From contig NZ_KZ614145.1 of the NCBI RefSeq assembly GCF_002884495.1, positions 1,936,423 through 2,000,422 of the forward strand: a stretch of 64,000 nt of DNA, given 5' to 3'. Positions 17,597 through 27,373 of this stretch are shown here, piece after piece (position 1 is the stretch's first letter; each line of letters starts with the position of its first letter). Origin of the DNA: Rummeliibacillus pycnus. Its GTDB lineage: Bacteria > Bacillota > Bacilli > Bacillales_A > Planococcaceae. The position numbers were made by a program, and so were the translations under genes. The notes beneath the pieces are model-generated. The model was not told where the DNA came from and ran no database searches. It saw only the letters and a program-made list of their open reading frames with translations.

Positions 17597-18602
17597 TGAC
17601 GTCATCTCCTCCACCACGAGCAATAATTATTTCACCTGCATCCTCTAATCGACGTGTTACCGCGACAATTCTAGATTGAGCTTCTTCTACATCTCTTAGG
17701 CGAACAGGACCCATAACTTCCATTTCTTCTTTGAACGTTTCTGCCATACGTTGTGACATATTTTTGAAGATAATTTCCTTTACTTCTTCGCTTGAAACTT
17801 TCATAGCTAGTAGTAAATCTTCGTTCTCGCAATCGCGAATAACCCTTTGAATGGAACGATTGTCCAGTGTAACAATATCTTCGAAAACGAACATTCTTTT
17901 TTTGATTTCTTCTGCAAGTTCTGGATCTTGAATCTCAAGGGCATCAAGAATTGTTTTTTCAGTTTGACGATCAACCCCATTTAGAACTTCAACCACTGCA
18001 TCTACGCCACCAGTTTCTGTATAATCCTGGGTAACAGTTGATGACAATTTGCGTTCAAGCACAGATTCAATCTCACTGATGACTTCTGGTGAAGTAGAAT
18101 CCATTGTTGCAATACGTTTAGCAATATCAGCTTGAACTTCTTGTGGTAAAGATGAAAGAATTACCCCAGCTTGTTGCGGTTCTAAATACGATAATATTAA
18201 TGCAATCGTTTGTGGATGCTCATTTTGTATAAAGTTAAATATTTGCGCGGGATCTGTACGACGCGCAAAGTCAAATGGTCTTACTTGTAGTGATGATGTT
18301 AATCGATTAATAATTGCTTGTGCTTGATCATTACCAAGCGCCTTTTCTAATACTGTTTTTGCATAGCCAATACCGCCTTGCGAAATATAATCTTGCGCAA
18401 GTGCGATATTGTGAAATTCTTCAATAATTTCCTCTTTTATCTCTGGTTCTACTTTTTTAACACTTGATATTTCTAATGTTAGTCTCTCGATTTCTTCCTC
18501 ATTTAAATGTTTGTAAACAGCAGCTGAAACTTCTGGTCCTAATGAAATTAATAGGAGTGCTGCTTTTTGTTTACCAGTTAGGCCTTTTTCTTTCTTTGCC
18601 AC
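17589..18602 (-). CDS. fliG: FliG motor switch protein
   Basis: This 337-residue FliG has a central EHPQT motif (NEHPQTIALILSYL). The C-terminal torque region (MFVFEDIVTLDNRSIQRVIRDCENEDLLLAMK) carries the charged residues that face the stator. FliG joins the FliF ring to FliM/FliY and generates torque with MotA/MotB. The gene lies 15 bases after fliF and overlaps fliH. Nothing is unusual in length or composition. Confidence 0.98.
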   Translation of the reverse strand: MAKKEKGLTGKQKAALLLISLGPEVSAAVYKHLNEEEIERLTLEISSVKKVEPEIKEEIIEEFHNIALAQDYISQGGIGYAKTVLEKALGNDQAQAIINRLTSSLQVRPFDFARRTDPAQIFNFIQNEHPQTIALILSYLEPQQAGVILSSLPQEVQADIAKRIATMDSTSPEVISEIESVLERKLSSTVTQDYTETGGVDAVVEVLNGVDRQTEKTILDALEIQDPELAEEIKKRMFVFEDIVTLDNRSIQRVIRDCENEDLLLAMKVSSEEVKEIIFKNMSQRMAETFKEEMEVMGPVRLRDVEEAQSRIVAVTRRLEDAGEIIIARGGGDDVIV

Positions 18603-18617
18603 AGCTTAAACCTCCCA

Positions 18618-20222
18618 CTAATCTTCTGAAATCCAAGTTCTTAATAGTTTTGCAAACTCATCTGGTTTATCTTTTGCCATCTTTTCGAGTTGTTTACGAC
18701 GTAGTGTTGTTTCAGTTTCTTTTTCTTCAGAAATATCGTCTACTTCTATTGCATCTTCATCTTCGTATTCGTATTCGTCATCTTCATATTCATCTCGTCT
18801 TCTAGAACGCATAATAAAGAATACTAATAGAATAATGACAACTAGCAAAATACCGCCAATTACCCATACCCACCAAGGGATTGCATTTTGAGTTACTACC
18901 GGAGTGGTATTACCATTCAATTTTTCAACTCCGACTGTTACTTTTTGATTTAATTGTGCATTTGTTAACTGTCCTGCTTCATTCTTATCAATAGAAGTTC
19001 GTACAATTGAATTAAGCATATTTTTAATATCTGTTTGTGTAGCAGCTGGCAATGACGTTGGATCACTTGGTTTTGGCGGTTCGACCAATACTTGAATCCC
19101 AAGATCACGAATTCGATAAGGACTTTCTTTAATTTGACGGTGAATACGGTTTACTTCGTAGTTAACTGTATCTTGTGTTTTCTCATAATCACCGTTGCCA
19201 TTAGCTGAAGATTGATAATTAGTGAAATTATCTGTATTTGTACCCGCTTCGGGTGTACCTCCTGCAGCAGCTCCAGCTCCCGTATAAGTTTCGCTAATTT
19301 TTTGAGCACTAATTTGGATACCAGCCATATTCTTTTTGTCAACTGGTTCAACTAGATCTTCTTTTCGTTTTTCCTGCGTAAAATCAATATCAGTGGTTAC
19401 AGAAACAGCAACTTTTCCTATACCCATTAGTTGTCCTAGCATCGTTTGTACTTGTCGCTGTAAATCACGTTCAATTTGTTTTTTTATAGCTAATTGTTTA
19501 TCTGCATCTGATGAAGCTATTCCATTTCCAGCATCAGATGTACTTTGTGCATTTAAATCGTAATATTCAAAATACTGATTTGTAATAACAATATTTTCAG
19601 GTTTTAAATTAGGCACACTTTTTGATGCTAAATTATATAATGTTTTAATTTGTGCATCTGTGAATTGATAGCCGGGTTCAGTATTTAACACGATAGATGC
19701 ACTAGCTTCTTGTTGAGTATCGCTAACGAATACACCCTGTTGAGGTAATGTAAGCATTACTTTTGCATCTTGGACACCTTTTACTTCTTTCATAAGGTTT
19801 GCTAGTTCTGTTTGCATCGATGCTATCTTTAATACATTAAACTCATTATCTGTCATACCGAAGCCTGCATTTTTTGAGAAGAAAGAGTAATCAATTTGAC
19901 CAGATTGTGGGTATCCTTGTGATGCTAAATCTACTTTTAAATTATCCACTTGATCATCTGGTACTGAAATAGCAGTACCACCATTTGTAATTTGATACTT
20001 AACTCCCTTTGAATCTAATTGTTCTTTAATTTGTCCAACTTCAGCAGTCGATAAGTTTGAATATAAAGGTGCATATGTTACTCTAGTAGCAAAGTATGTA
20101 ATAAGAGAAGCAATACCAATTACAGCTAGAATTGAACCGATAATTGTACCTTTTTGTACTTTTGTTCGACTACTCCAAAACCCACCGAATTTGGTTTTGA
20201 TGTTCTTTAGTCTTTCATTCAT
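18618..20222 (-). CDS. fliF: FliF MS-ring protein
   Basis: This 534-residue protein has a membrane segment at about residues 25-46 and periplasm-side ring-building motifs (YAPLYSNLSTAEVGQIKEQL, LPQQGVFVSD). A Ser/Gly/Asn-rich loop lies near 320-350 and a second membrane span near 455-477. An acidic C-terminal tail ending LAKLLRTWISED binds FliG. FliF forms the MS ring on which the export gate and C-ring assemble. Length agrees with B. subtilis FliF (536). Confidence 0.98.
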   Translation of the reverse strand: MNERLKNIKTKFGGFWSSRTKVQKGTIIGSILAVIGIASLITYFATRVTYAPLYSNLSTAEVGQIKEQLDSKGVKYQITNGGTAISVPDDQVDNLKVDLASQGYPQSGQIDYSFFSKNAGFGMTDNEFNVLKIASMQTELANLMKEVKGVQDAKVMLTLPQQGVFVSDTQQEASASIVLNTEPGYQFTDAQIKTLYNLASKSVPNLKPENIVITNQYFEYYDLNAQSTSDAGNGIASSDADKQLAIKKQIERDLQRQVQTMLGQLMGIGKVAVSVTTDIDFTQEKRKEDLVEPVDKKNMAGIQISAQKISETYTGAGAAAGGTPEAGTNTDNFTNYQSSANGNGDYEKTQDTVNYEVNRIHRQIKESPYRIRDLGIQVLVEPPKPSDPTSLPAATQTDIKNMLNSIVRTSIDKNEAGQLTNAQLNQKVTVGVEKLNGNTTPVVTQNAIPWWVWVIGGILLVVIILLVFFIMRSRRRDEYEDDEYEYEDEDAIEVDDISEEKETETTLRRKQLEKMAKDKPDEFAKLLRTWISED

Positions 20223-20281
20223 TTTAAGCCTCCGGTCATAGTGACTGTTTCAAATTATTATAAAATCGCGATTACGTCCTA

Positions 20282-20587
20282 CTAAACTGTCATTCGCATA
20301 ATTTCTTGATAAGCCTCTACTACTTTGTTACGAACTTGCAATGCAGTATTCAGTGTAATATTAGCTTTTTGGGCAGCAATCATTACATCATGTAGCTCAA
20401 CATTATCTCCATTTACTAATTTATTTGTCATATTATCAGAAGCTACTTGACTGTCATTAACAGCCGAAATAGCATTTTTTAAAACTGTCCCAAAACTTTC
20501 CTTGTTTTGGGAAGGAATTGTTTGTGCCACAGTTTGAGTCAATGTTGGTTGAACTGGTTGTGTAATTGAAACTTGTGAAATTGCCAT
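20282..20587 (-). CDS. fliE: FliE hook-basal body complex protein
   Basis: This 101-residue FliE has the conserved C-terminal half ELHDVMIAAQKANITLNTAL followed by QVRNKVVEAYQEIMRM. FliE joins the MS ring to the proximal rod and is among the first exported proteins. The N-terminal third is variable and Thr/Gln-rich. It sits between flgC and fliF, the invariant order in Bacillales. Confidence 0.97.
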   Translation of the reverse strand: MAISQVSITQPVQPTLTQTVAQTIPSQNKESFGTVLKNAISAVNDSQVASDNMTNKLVNGDNVELHDVMIAAQKANITLNTALQVRNKVVEAYQEIMRMTV

Positions 20588-20614
20588 TTTTCTCTCATCC
20601 TTCCTGAGTTAAAA

Positions 20615-21076
20615 TTACTTACCAATTTCAAGAGCTTTAGATAGCATTGATTTATTGGCATTAAATACTGTTACATTTGCTTCATATGATCTAGTAGCAG
20701 AAATTAAATCTACCATTTCCTTTAATGGATCTACATTAGGAGTTTGCACATATCCGTCTTTATTTGCATCAGGATTTGTAGGATCATAAACTAATTTATA
20801 TGGGGTTTTTGTATCCTCATTTATACTAGTAACTTTCACACCATTTCCAACAGACGAATTACCTGCACCACTTATTGCAACATTTAGGAAATTTGAAAAA
20901 GAATTCTCTTTTGGAACTAACGTTACTGTTTTTCTTGTGTAAGGAATCCATTTACCATTCACCTTTTTTGCACGTGTTGTATCAACATTCGCCATATTAG
21001 ATGAGATAACGTCCATTCTGAGTCGTTGTGCTGTCAAAGCAGAGCCAGTAGTGTCCATACTTTGGAAAATTGTCAT
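20615..21076 (-). CDS. flgC: FlgC proximal rod protein
   Basis: This 153-residue rod protein has the N-terminal SALTAQRLRMDVISSNMANVDTTRA signature. The C-terminal motif VDPLKEMVDLISATRSYEAN and NANKSMLSKALEIGK completes the terminal helix pair used to polymerise rod proteins. It follows flgB by two bases and precedes fliE. Confidence 0.98.
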   Translation of the reverse strand: MTIFQSMDTTGSALTAQRLRMDVISSNMANVDTTRAKKVNGKWIPYTRKTVTLVPKENSFSNFLNVAISGAGNSSVGNGVKVTSINEDTKTPYKLVYDPTNPDANKDGYVQTPNVDPLKEMVDLISATRSYEANVTVFNANKSMLSKALEIGK

Positions 21077-21078
21077 AC

Positions 21079-21468
21079 TTAATTGCCTCCTTTGGCAACA
21101 ACTAATAATGAATTTAACTTACTATTCATTCGATCGATTAATGCATTATAATATATTGTATTTTTTGCTAAACTTGCCTGTTCTTTATCCATATCTACAC
21201 TATTTCCATTTTGTCTATAACTCATATTAGGATTATAGACTCCTGGTGTTTGCATATCTGTTTGAAAATCAAAATGCTTGTCATTGGTACGATATGCTTT
21301 TATGTATGAGTTTTGTGCATCGGACAACATTTTACTAAAGCTGACATCCTTCGCTTTATAGTTAGGTGTATCAACATTTGCTATATTTTGTGCGATTGTT
21401 TTTTGTTTTACGCTGGCGTATGTTAATCCATTTTCAATATTGCTAATTGTGCCTCCAAAAAAGCTCAA
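21079..21468 (-). CDS. flgB: FlgB proximal rod protein, first gene of the fla/che operon
   Basis: FlgB has 129 residues, the same as in B. subtilis. It carries the rod signature TIAQNIANVDTPNYKAKDVSF and a Met/Asn-rich C-terminal helix. I choose the TTG at 21468, giving an LSFFGGTISNIENGL start that aligns with other FlgB proteins; GAGGTG lies six bases before it. The GTG at 21477 lies inside that Shine-Dalgarno. It opens the ~21-kb operon that runs to the left window edge. Confidence 0.95.
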   Translation of the reverse strand: MSFFGGTISNIENGLTYASVKQKTIAQNIANVDTPNYKAKDVSFSKMLSDAQNSYIKAYRTNDKHFDFQTDMQTPGVYNPNMSYRQNGNSVDMDKEQASLAKNTIYYNALIDRMNSKLNSLLVVAKGGN

Positions 21469-21477
21469 TTCGTTCAC

Positions 21478-21994
21478 CTCAATTCGACTTTTATTGCCAA
21501 ATTATCTAATATTTCATCACTTAATAATTGTAATAAAGATGTTATAAAGTGTCTATCATTTATATCATCTTTTTTATGGGTAAAAAAAACTATTTTCACA
21601 CAAAAAATGGGAGTCTAATCATTTTTTATCGTTTCTCTAATACTACTTTATATTCACAACACGTTTTCACTATTTATATAGTAGAAACACTATAAAATAT
21701 AGAACGAATTATATTTTTAGAGATAAAAAGTCTCTTTTAAACTGTTTTCTAAGCAGATTATTCTTCTATCTTTCTTCCTATTATTTATTTATTACAATAA
21801 AAAAGCCATTACAAAATGTAAACATCATTTTTTTATTAATTAATTCATGTTTACTTTGAATTATAATTCAAAATGACTACAATTAATACGATTATTTTGT
21901 CATATACTAAATACAGAGGATAGAATAACGAAAATCGACAAAATTCGAGATTATGTAATAAACAATTCTATTAAATAAGATCTCTTAAAAACTA
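21478..21994. other. AT-rich region between codY and flgB holding the fla/che control region
   Basis: This ~515-base gene-free stretch is the only large gap in the left third of the window. It must hold the promoter(s) of the flagellar operon. I see a perfect 18-bp palindrome at 21855-21872. A weak SigD-like pair lies on the minus strand (TAAA at 21650-21647 and AACGATAA at 21633-21626, spacer 13 instead of about 15), as do several AT-rich -10-like hexamers without a convincing -35. No open reading frame of note lies within it. CodY represses this operon in B. subtilis, but I could not recognise a good CodY box. Confidence 0.6.
21855..21872. repeat. Perfect 18-bp palindrome upstream of flgB
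   Basis: TTTGAATTA is followed directly by its reverse complement TAATTCAAA. It lies in the flgB upstream region about 390 bases before the start codon. Size and symmetry suit a dimeric repressor site, but the sequence does not match a regulator consensus I can name with confidence. Confidence 0.6.
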
Positions 21995-22032
21995 AAAAAA
22001 CCTTTTCTGTCTTTTTACAGAAAAGGTTTTTT
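21995..22032 (-). terminator. Rho-independent terminator after codY
   Basis: A 16-bp perfect stem (arms at 21995-22010 and 22017-22032, AAAAAACCTTTTCTGT type) surrounds a six-base loop and ends in a T run on the minus strand. It starts ten bases after the codY stop and separates codY from the flagellar operon. The symmetry makes it bidirectional in principle. Confidence 0.93.
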
Positions 22033-22041
22033 CTCTATTTT

Positions 22042-22821
22042 TTAACGCATTTTGATTTCTGCTAATGCATTTAAAAATTTCCCATTCAATACTTTAATAT
22101 AAGTACCTTTCATACCTAATGAACGAGATTCAATAACACCTGCAGATTCCAGTTTACGTAAAGCATTAACAATCACGGAACGAGTGATACCAACGCGATC
22201 TGCAATTTTAGAAGCAACTAATAATCCTTCTGAGCCATCTAATTCTTCAAAGATATGTTCAATAGCTTCAAGTTCACTATAAGAAAGGGAATTAATAGCC
22301 ATTTGCACAACAGCTTTACTGCGAGCTTCTTCTTCAATTTCTTCAGCTTTTTCACGAAGAATTTCCATACCTACTACAGTTGCACCGTATTCAGCTAAGA
22401 TTAAATCATCATCTTCAAATTTACTTTCTAAACGTGCTAATACGAGTGTTCCTAAACGTTCTCCACCACCATTGATTGGAACTATTGTTGTTAAACCGGA
22501 TTTGAATACTTCTTGAGTTTCAACGGGGAAAGCACTATGTTCATCGAAGACATCTAAATTAGAAGCAGTTTCTGAGAAGTCATATAAGTTGCGAGTGTAT
22601 TCTTCTGGGAATTGACGATCTTCAAGCATTTTTTTCAAACGCTCGTTTTCAATTTGTTGAGTTGTAGCAATACCTAATAACTTTCCTTTACGACTTACGA
22701 TATATACATTACTTTCGATTACTTCACCAAGTGTTTCAGCCATTTCTTTAAAGTTAACTGGTTTACCTGCTGATGCTTGAAGCATCGAATTAATTCTTCT
22801 TGTTTTAGCTAATAAATTCAT
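22042..22821 (-). CDS. codY: CodY GTP- and branched-chain-amino-acid-sensing global repressor
   Basis: CodY has exactly 259 residues from the ATG at 22821 (GGAGG nine bases upstream), the standard length. The N-terminal GAF domain (residues 1-~155) binds Ile/Val/Leu. The C-terminal winged helix contains [24 protein letters not shown]. It represses nitrogen, amino-acid and motility genes during rich growth. It ends the xerC-hslV-hslU-codY unit and is the gene next to the fla/che operon, which it represses in B. subtilis. The longer frame from 22860 has no ribosome-binding site. Confidence 0.98.
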   Translation of the reverse strand: MNLLAKTRRINSMLQASAGKPVNFKEMAETLGEVIESNVYIVSRKGKLLGIATTQQIENERLKKMLEDRQFPEEYTRNLYDFSETASNLDVFDEHSAFPVETQEVFKSGLTTIVPINGGGERLGTLVLARLESKFEDDDLILAEYGATVVGMEILREKAEEIEEEARSKAVVQMAINSLSYSELEAIEHIFEELDGSEGLLVASKIADRVGITRSVIVNALRKLESAGVIESRSLGMKGTYIKVLNGKFLNALAEIKMR

Positions 22822-22904
22822 TTTATATAGCCTCCTGTAAATTTTCCTTAATTTATGCAATATTCAAAAGGTTTTAAATTTTGTGCAATATCTTAGATTA
22901 TAAA

Positions 22905-24299
22905 CTATAAAATAAACTGTGACAAATCTTTATTCTTGACAATTTCATTAAGTTTTTGGTCAACGTAACTTTCAGTAATCTCAATATGAGCAGGTGAAAT
23001 ATCTGCCGCTTCAAAAGATAGTTCTTCTAAAAGGCGTTCAAGAATAGTATGCAAACGTCTTGCTCCGATATTATCGGAATCTTGATTCACATTTGTTGCA
23101 ATTTCTGCAATACGCTCAATTGCTTCTTCTGTAAATACAATTTCAACACCTTCTGTAGCAAGTAAAGCTTGATACTGCAAGATTAGTGAATGATCCGGCT
23201 CTTTTAAAATACGTACAAAATCTTCTTTCGTCAACTTTTCCAATTCCACACGAATAGGGAATCGTCCTTGCAATTCTGGTATCAAATCAGATGGTTTTGA
23301 CATATGGAATGCTCCTGCAGCGATAAATAACATAAAGTCTGTTCTGACAGGACCATATTTTGTATTTACAGTTGAACCCTCAACAATTGGTAAAATATCA
23401 CGTTGCACACCTTCACGTGAAACATTCGCATTGTTTCCGCTGCTGCTTTTTGTTGCAATTTTATCAATTTCATCGATAAAGATAATCCCAGATTGTTCAG
23501 CACGACGAATTGCTTCTTCTGATACCTCTTCGTTATCAATCAATTTGTTTGCTTCTTCAATTGTTAAAATGCGTCTTGCGTCTTTTACTTGTAAACGACG
23601 TTTTTTCTTTTTGGGTGGCATGAGACTTGAAAGCATATCTCCCATATTCGATCCACCAAAATCCATTCCGCTTCCAGGGAAAATACTCATCATATTGGAC
23701 TGTTGTTCTGTTACTTCAACAGTTACCCATTCATTTTCTAATTTACCTTCACGTAAATTATCGGCTATTTGCGAACGTTTTAAGCGAACTTGCGCATCTT
23801 CTTCAGTATTCTCTTCTGATGTATCATTTTTTTGACCAAAAAGAGCCTCAAAAGGATTTTGCGATGTTTGCTTTTTTCGCATACTTGGCACTAGAAGCTT
23901 AACAATTTGATCATTTGCCAACCGCTCAGCTTGCTCTTTCACTTCTTCTTGTTTTTCTTCTTTTACTAACCGATTAGAGATTTCAACTAGATCACGAACC
24001 ATCGATTCTACATCACGACCAACATACCCAACTTCGGTAAACTTTGTAGCTTCTACTTTAAGAAATGGTGCTTTTACAAGACGAGCAATTCTTCGTGCGA
24101 TCTCAGTTTTACCGACACCAGTTGGACCAATCATTAAAATATTTTTTGGTATAACTTCGTTTTTCATCTCTTCTGAAAGTAATTGTCTACGATATCTATT
24201 CCGAAGTGCTACTGCAACTGCTCTCTTCGCCTGATTTTGGCCAACAATATAACGATTTAAATACTCCAACATTTCTCTAGGGGTCTTTTGTTGTGTCAT
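22905..24299 (-). CDS. hslU: HslU (ClpY) ATPase subunit of the HslUV protease
   Basis: This 464-residue AAA+ unfoldase has Walker [14 protein letters not shown] and Walker [13 protein letters not shown] charged intermediate domain (about residues 110-230, with a PPKKKKRR patch) comes between them, and a sensor-2 region [16 protein letters not shown] lies near the end. HslU unfolds substrates and feeds them to HslV. The ATG overlaps the hslV stop by four bases. Confidence 0.98.
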   Translation of the reverse strand: MTQQKTPREMLEYLNRYIVGQNQAKRAVAVALRNRYRRQLLSEEMKNEVIPKNILMIGPTGVGKTEIARRIARLVKAPFLKVEATKFTEVGYVGRDVESMVRDLVEISNRLVKEEKQEEVKEQAERLANDQIVKLLVPSMRKKQTSQNPFEALFGQKNDTSEENTEEDAQVRLKRSQIADNLREGKLENEWVTVEVTEQQSNMMSIFPGSGMDFGGSNMGDMLSSLMPPKKKKRRLQVKDARRILTIEEANKLIDNEEVSEEAIRRAEQSGIIFIDEIDKIATKSSSGNNANVSREGVQRDILPIVEGSTVNTKYGPVRTDFMLFIAAGAFHMSKPSDLIPELQGRFPIRVELEKLTKEDFVRILKEPDHSLILQYQALLATEGVEIVFTEEAIERIAEIATNVNQDSDNIGARRLHTILERLLEELSFEAADISPAHIEITESYVDQKLNEIVKNKDLSQFIL

Positions 24300-24841
24300 A
24301 CGTTTAGATCCTCCACAATAATATTATGGTTTGTAAATACACAAATATCTGCCGCAATCTCCAAAGATGCCTTTGCGATTTCTTTCGCCGTCATTTGATC
24401 TCCAGCATACTGTTTTAATGCTCTACCAGCTGACAATGCATAATTTCCACCAGAACCTATTGCTAAAATTCCGTCATCTGGTTCGATTACTTCGCCAGAA
24501 CCTGAAACTAGCAACAATGTCTCACTGTTCATTACAAGCAATAGTGCTTCCAGCTTTTGGAGCATTTTATCACCACGCCATTGTTTTGCTACTTCAACAG
24601 CAGCACGTTGTAAATTTCCGTTATATTCCATCAATCTACTTTCGAACATTTCAAACAATGTAAAGGCATCAGCTACAGAACCTGCAAAACCTGCAAGTAC
24701 CTTCCCGTTATATAAACGACGTACTTTTTTAGCAGTATGTTTCATCACTACAGAATTTCCTAGTGTGACTTGACCATCACCAGCCATAGCACTTTGACCA
24801 TTGTGTTGAATAGCAAATATTGTTGTTGCGTGCAAATCCAT
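24296..24841 (-). CDS. hslV: HslV (ClpQ/CodW) peptidase subunit
   Basis: This 181-residue proteasome-like peptidase begins [15 protein letters not shown]. The conserved [30 protein letters not shown] and [11 protein letters not shown] segments are intact. The ATG at 24841 follows GGAGGAGG at good spacing. B. subtilis CodW starts with Met-Ser and is reported to use an N-terminal serine. Here Asp follows Met, so the usual Thr of the TT pair would need removal of five residues, or another nucleophile is used. It lies 22 bases after xerC. Confidence 0.96.
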   Translation of the reverse strand: MDLHATTIFAIQHNGQSAMAGDGQVTLGNSVVMKHTAKKVRRLYNGKVLAGFAGSVADAFTLFEMFESRLMEYNGNLQRAAVEVAKQWRGDKMLQKLEALLLVMNSETLLLVSGSGEVIEPDDGILAIGSGGNYALSAGRALKQYAGDQMTAKEIAKASLEIAADICVFTNHNIIVEDLNV

Positions 24842-24863
24842 ATTTAAAACCTCCTCCAAAATA

Positions 24864-25763
24864 TTACGCTCTAGGGTGAGCATTCATATATGTGTTTCGA
24901 AGATGTTCTTTCGTTACATGCGTATAAACTTGTGTTGAAGACAAACTTGAATGACCCAATAACTCTTGAACTGTTCTTAAATCTGCTCCATTGTCTAAAA
25001 GGTGTGTTGCAAAAGTGTGTCTTAACATATGTGGATGGATTGTTGTATGCAACTCTGCTTGTTTCATCATATCATTTAATATATAACGAACACCTCTAGC
25101 TGTAAGAGCGCCTCCTCGCATATTAACAAATAGCCTAGAATGTTGTATGCCTTTTGTAAGTTTTGGACGAGACTCATCTATATAGTGTTCAATTGCATCT
25201 GCTGCATAATGCCCAAATGGGACATATCGCTCTTTTCTACCTTTCCCCATCACTCTAAGGATATTCAATGAAAAATCAATGTCCTTTAAATCAATGGATG
25301 TAAGTTCACTTACACGTATACCTGTAGCATATAAAAGTTCTAATATAGCCATATTGCGTAATGATTTTGGATCTGAGCCTTCATTGGCTTCGAAAAGTTT
25401 CGTTAGTTCTTCTTCATAAAAAAAATGTGGCAATCTTACTTCTTTTTTTGGATGATATAGTGCTTGAAATGCAGTGTCATCCAAATCATATTCCTTATTT
25501 AAAAATTTAAAAAAGGAACGAATAGAAGAGATTTTTCTTGAGATTGTTGTTCTCGCTTTTTTTTCTTCATACAATTTAGTCACATAAAGTCTAGCATGTA
25601 TGTATTCTACTTGAGCTAAATCTGCCACAACTTCTACTTGCAGAAATGCGAAAAATTCGAGTATATCCGCTCGATAGTCTCGAACTGTTAAAGGTGAAAA
25701 GTTTTTTTCTAGTTGAATATAAGTAACAAACTGTTCAAGTGCCTGTTCAAATTGTATGTTCAT
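24864..25763 (-). CDS. xerC: XerC (CodV) tyrosine recombinase
   Basis: This 299-residue tyrosine recombinase has an N-terminal SAM-like core-binding domain (about 1-90). The catalytic residues are visible as R in [11 protein letters not shown] and R in [15 protein letters not shown] in [11 protein letters not shown] and Tyr in VYTHV. It acts with a partner Xer protein at dif sites to resolve chromosome dimers. It is the first gene before hslV-hslU-codY, the B. subtilis cod order. Confidence 0.96.
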   Translation of the reverse strand: MNIQFEQALEQFVTYIQLEKNFSPLTVRDYRADILEFFAFLQVEVVADLAQVEYIHARLYVTKLYEEKKARTTISRKISSIRSFFKFLNKEYDLDDTAFQALYHPKKEVRLPHFFYEEELTKLFEANEGSDPKSLRNMAILELLYATGIRVSELTSIDLKDIDFSLNILRVMGKGRKERYVPFGHYAADAIEHYIDESRPKLTKGIQHSRLFVNMRGGALTARGVRYILNDMMKQAELHTTIHPHMLRHTFATHLLDNGADLRTVQELLGHSSLSSTQVYTHVTKEHLRNTYMNAHPRA

Positions 25764-25823
25764 CGGAACACCTCATTTACTCACGTCCTCAATTCTATTT
25801 TCTCACTGTCAAACAATTAAATA

Positions 25824-25840
25824 AAGCGAGAACGCTTTCT
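25824..25840 (-). promoter_or_regulatory. cre-like inverted repeat upstream of xerC
   Basis: The repeat AAAGCG-AGAA-CGCTTT lies about 60 bases before the xerC start. Read on the minus strand (25840-25827), AGAAAGCGTTCTCG matches 12 of 14 positions of the CcpA cre pattern TGWAANCGNTNWCA. Both outer bases deviate. It could be a chance dyad; the two mismatches keep confidence low. Confidence 0.3.
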
Positions 25841-25984
25841 AACAACTTAGACTATGGCAATTTTCAGTAGATTCATGACATATTTGTGTACATTTCTGTT
25901 TACATACGTATTTTATGATAGTATACCTAATTATGGAAGTTTATAACCTAAAAATTATTTTTTAATGCAATAATAATTGCATAG

Positions 25985-26021
25985 AAAAAAGCCCTTAAAA
26001 GTATAACAACAATTAAGGACT
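25985..26021 (-). terminator. Terminator after trmFO
   Basis: A nine-base-pair stem with one G-U pair (arms 25990-25998 and 26013-26021) is followed on the minus strand by a T run. It lies nine bases after the trmFO stop and ends the dprA-topA-trmFO unit. Confidence 0.8.
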
Positions 26022-26029
26022 TTCGCAAA

Positions 26030-27343
26030 TTAAATATTTGTTAATGCTTTGAAATTACGTAAAGCATTTAATGCGCGCTCTGCCTGTTTTTCTCCGCGTT
26101 CTTGTTTTGATTTGATCTTTTCTCCTAATGAAGGAAATAATCCAAAGTTAACATTCATTGGTTGGAAATGTTTTGAATCTGCTTCAGTAATATATCGAGC
26201 CATACTTCCCAAAGCTGTTTCCGCTGGGAAAATACATAACTCCTGTTCTAATGCTAAATGAGCTGCATTTACCCCTGCAATTAATCCACTACCAGCTGAT
26301 TCAACATATCCTTCAACACCTGTCATTTGACCTGCGAAGAAAATATTCGGATGACTTTTTAATTGATATGTTGGAGCCAACACTTTCGGTGAATTAATAA
26401 AAGTATTACGATGCATAACACCATAGCGCACAATTTCAACGTTTTCCAAACCTGGGATCATTGAGAATACTCGCTTTTGTTCTCCCCATTTTAAGTGGGT
26501 TTGGAAGCCTACGATATTGTAAAGTGTACCTGCTGCATCATCCTGACGAAGTTGCACTACTGCGTACGGACGTTTATCCGTTTTCGGATCTTCTAGTCCA
26601 ACTGGTTTCATCGGACCAAACAGCATTGTTTTTTCACCACGCTCCGCCATTACTTCAATTGGCATACAACCCTCAAAATACTTTTCTTTTTCAAATTCTT
26701 TTAATGGAGCCTTTTCAGCCTCTACCAAGGCTTGGCGAAAAGCATAGAATTCTTCTTTGTTCATTGGACAGTTTAAATAAGCCGCTTCACCTTTATCATA
26801 ACGTGATTTTAAATAGACTTTATCCATATCGATGCTGTCTTTCTCAATAATTGGAGCTGCAGCATCATAGAAGTATAAATAATCTTCGCCAGTTATATTT
26901 TGAATTTTTTCTGCTAAAGCTTTGGAAGTTAAAGGACCTGTAGCAATTACAGTAATTCCGTCTTTAGGAATTTCAGTTACTTCTTCATGAATCACTTCAA
27001 CGAGTGGATGATTTTTTACTTTTTCTGTAATATACCCTGAAAATTCATGACGATCTACTGCAAGAGCACCACCTGCTGGTACAGAACAATTATCTGCAGC
27101 TTCGATTACGATGGATTCCAATTGACGCATCTCTTCTTTAATAACGCCTACTGCATTTGTTAAATTATTTGCACGAAGTGAGTTACTACAAACAAGTTCT
27201 GCAAATTTATCTGTATGGTGTGCAGGTGTTTGTTTAACGGGTCGCATTTCGTAAAGGCGTACTTTCACACCACTTTTAGCAATTTGCCATGCTGCCTCAC
27301 TTCCAGCTAAACCTGCTCCGATAACATTTACTATTGGTGTCAT
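26030..27343 (-). CDS. trmFO: TrmFO tRNA (uracil-54-C5)-methyltransferase, folate dependent
   Basis: This 437-residue flavoprotein (formerly Gid) has the FAD-binding [16 protein letters not shown] start. Conserved CSNSLRANN and the YLNCPM cysteine segment follow, with [20 protein letters not shown] near the C-terminus. It makes ribothymidine at position 54 of tRNA using methylenetetrahydrofolate and FADH2, the Gram-positive alternative to TrmA. It follows topA in the same transcription unit, as in B. subtilis. Confidence 0.98.
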   Translation of the reverse strand: MTPIVNVIGAGLAGSEAAWQIAKSGVKVRLYEMRPVKQTPAHHTDKFAELVCSNSLRANNLTNAVGVIKEEMRQLESIVIEAADNCSVPAGGALAVDRHEFSGYITEKVKNHPLVEVIHEEVTEIPKDGITVIATGPLTSKALAEKIQNITGEDYLYFYDAAAPIIEKDSIDMDKVYLKSRYDKGEAAYLNCPMNKEEFYAFRQALVEAEKAPLKEFEKEKYFEGCMPIEVMAERGEKTMLFGPMKPVGLEDPKTDKRPYAVVQLRQDDAAGTLYNIVGFQTHLKWGEQKRVFSMIPGLENVEIVRYGVMHRNTFINSPKVLAPTYQLKSHPNIFFAGQMTGVEGYVESAGSGLIAGVNAAHLALEQELCIFPAETALGSMARYITEADSKHFQPMNVNFGLFPSLGEKIKSKQERGEKQAERALNALRNFKALTNI

Positions 27344-27373
27344 TATACTATTTACCTGCTTTCTAAAAATACA

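Noticed and set aside
21626-21650. SigD promoter of flgB
   Set aside because: TAAA and AACGATAA are spaced by 13 instead of about 15 bases and the -10 is only a partial match, so it is mentioned but not called as a promoter.
23431-23835. 134-residue plus-strand frame
   Set aside because: It lies fully antisense inside hslU; like the other plus-strand frames except rpmB it has no Shine-Dalgarno or homology and is a shadow of the real gene.
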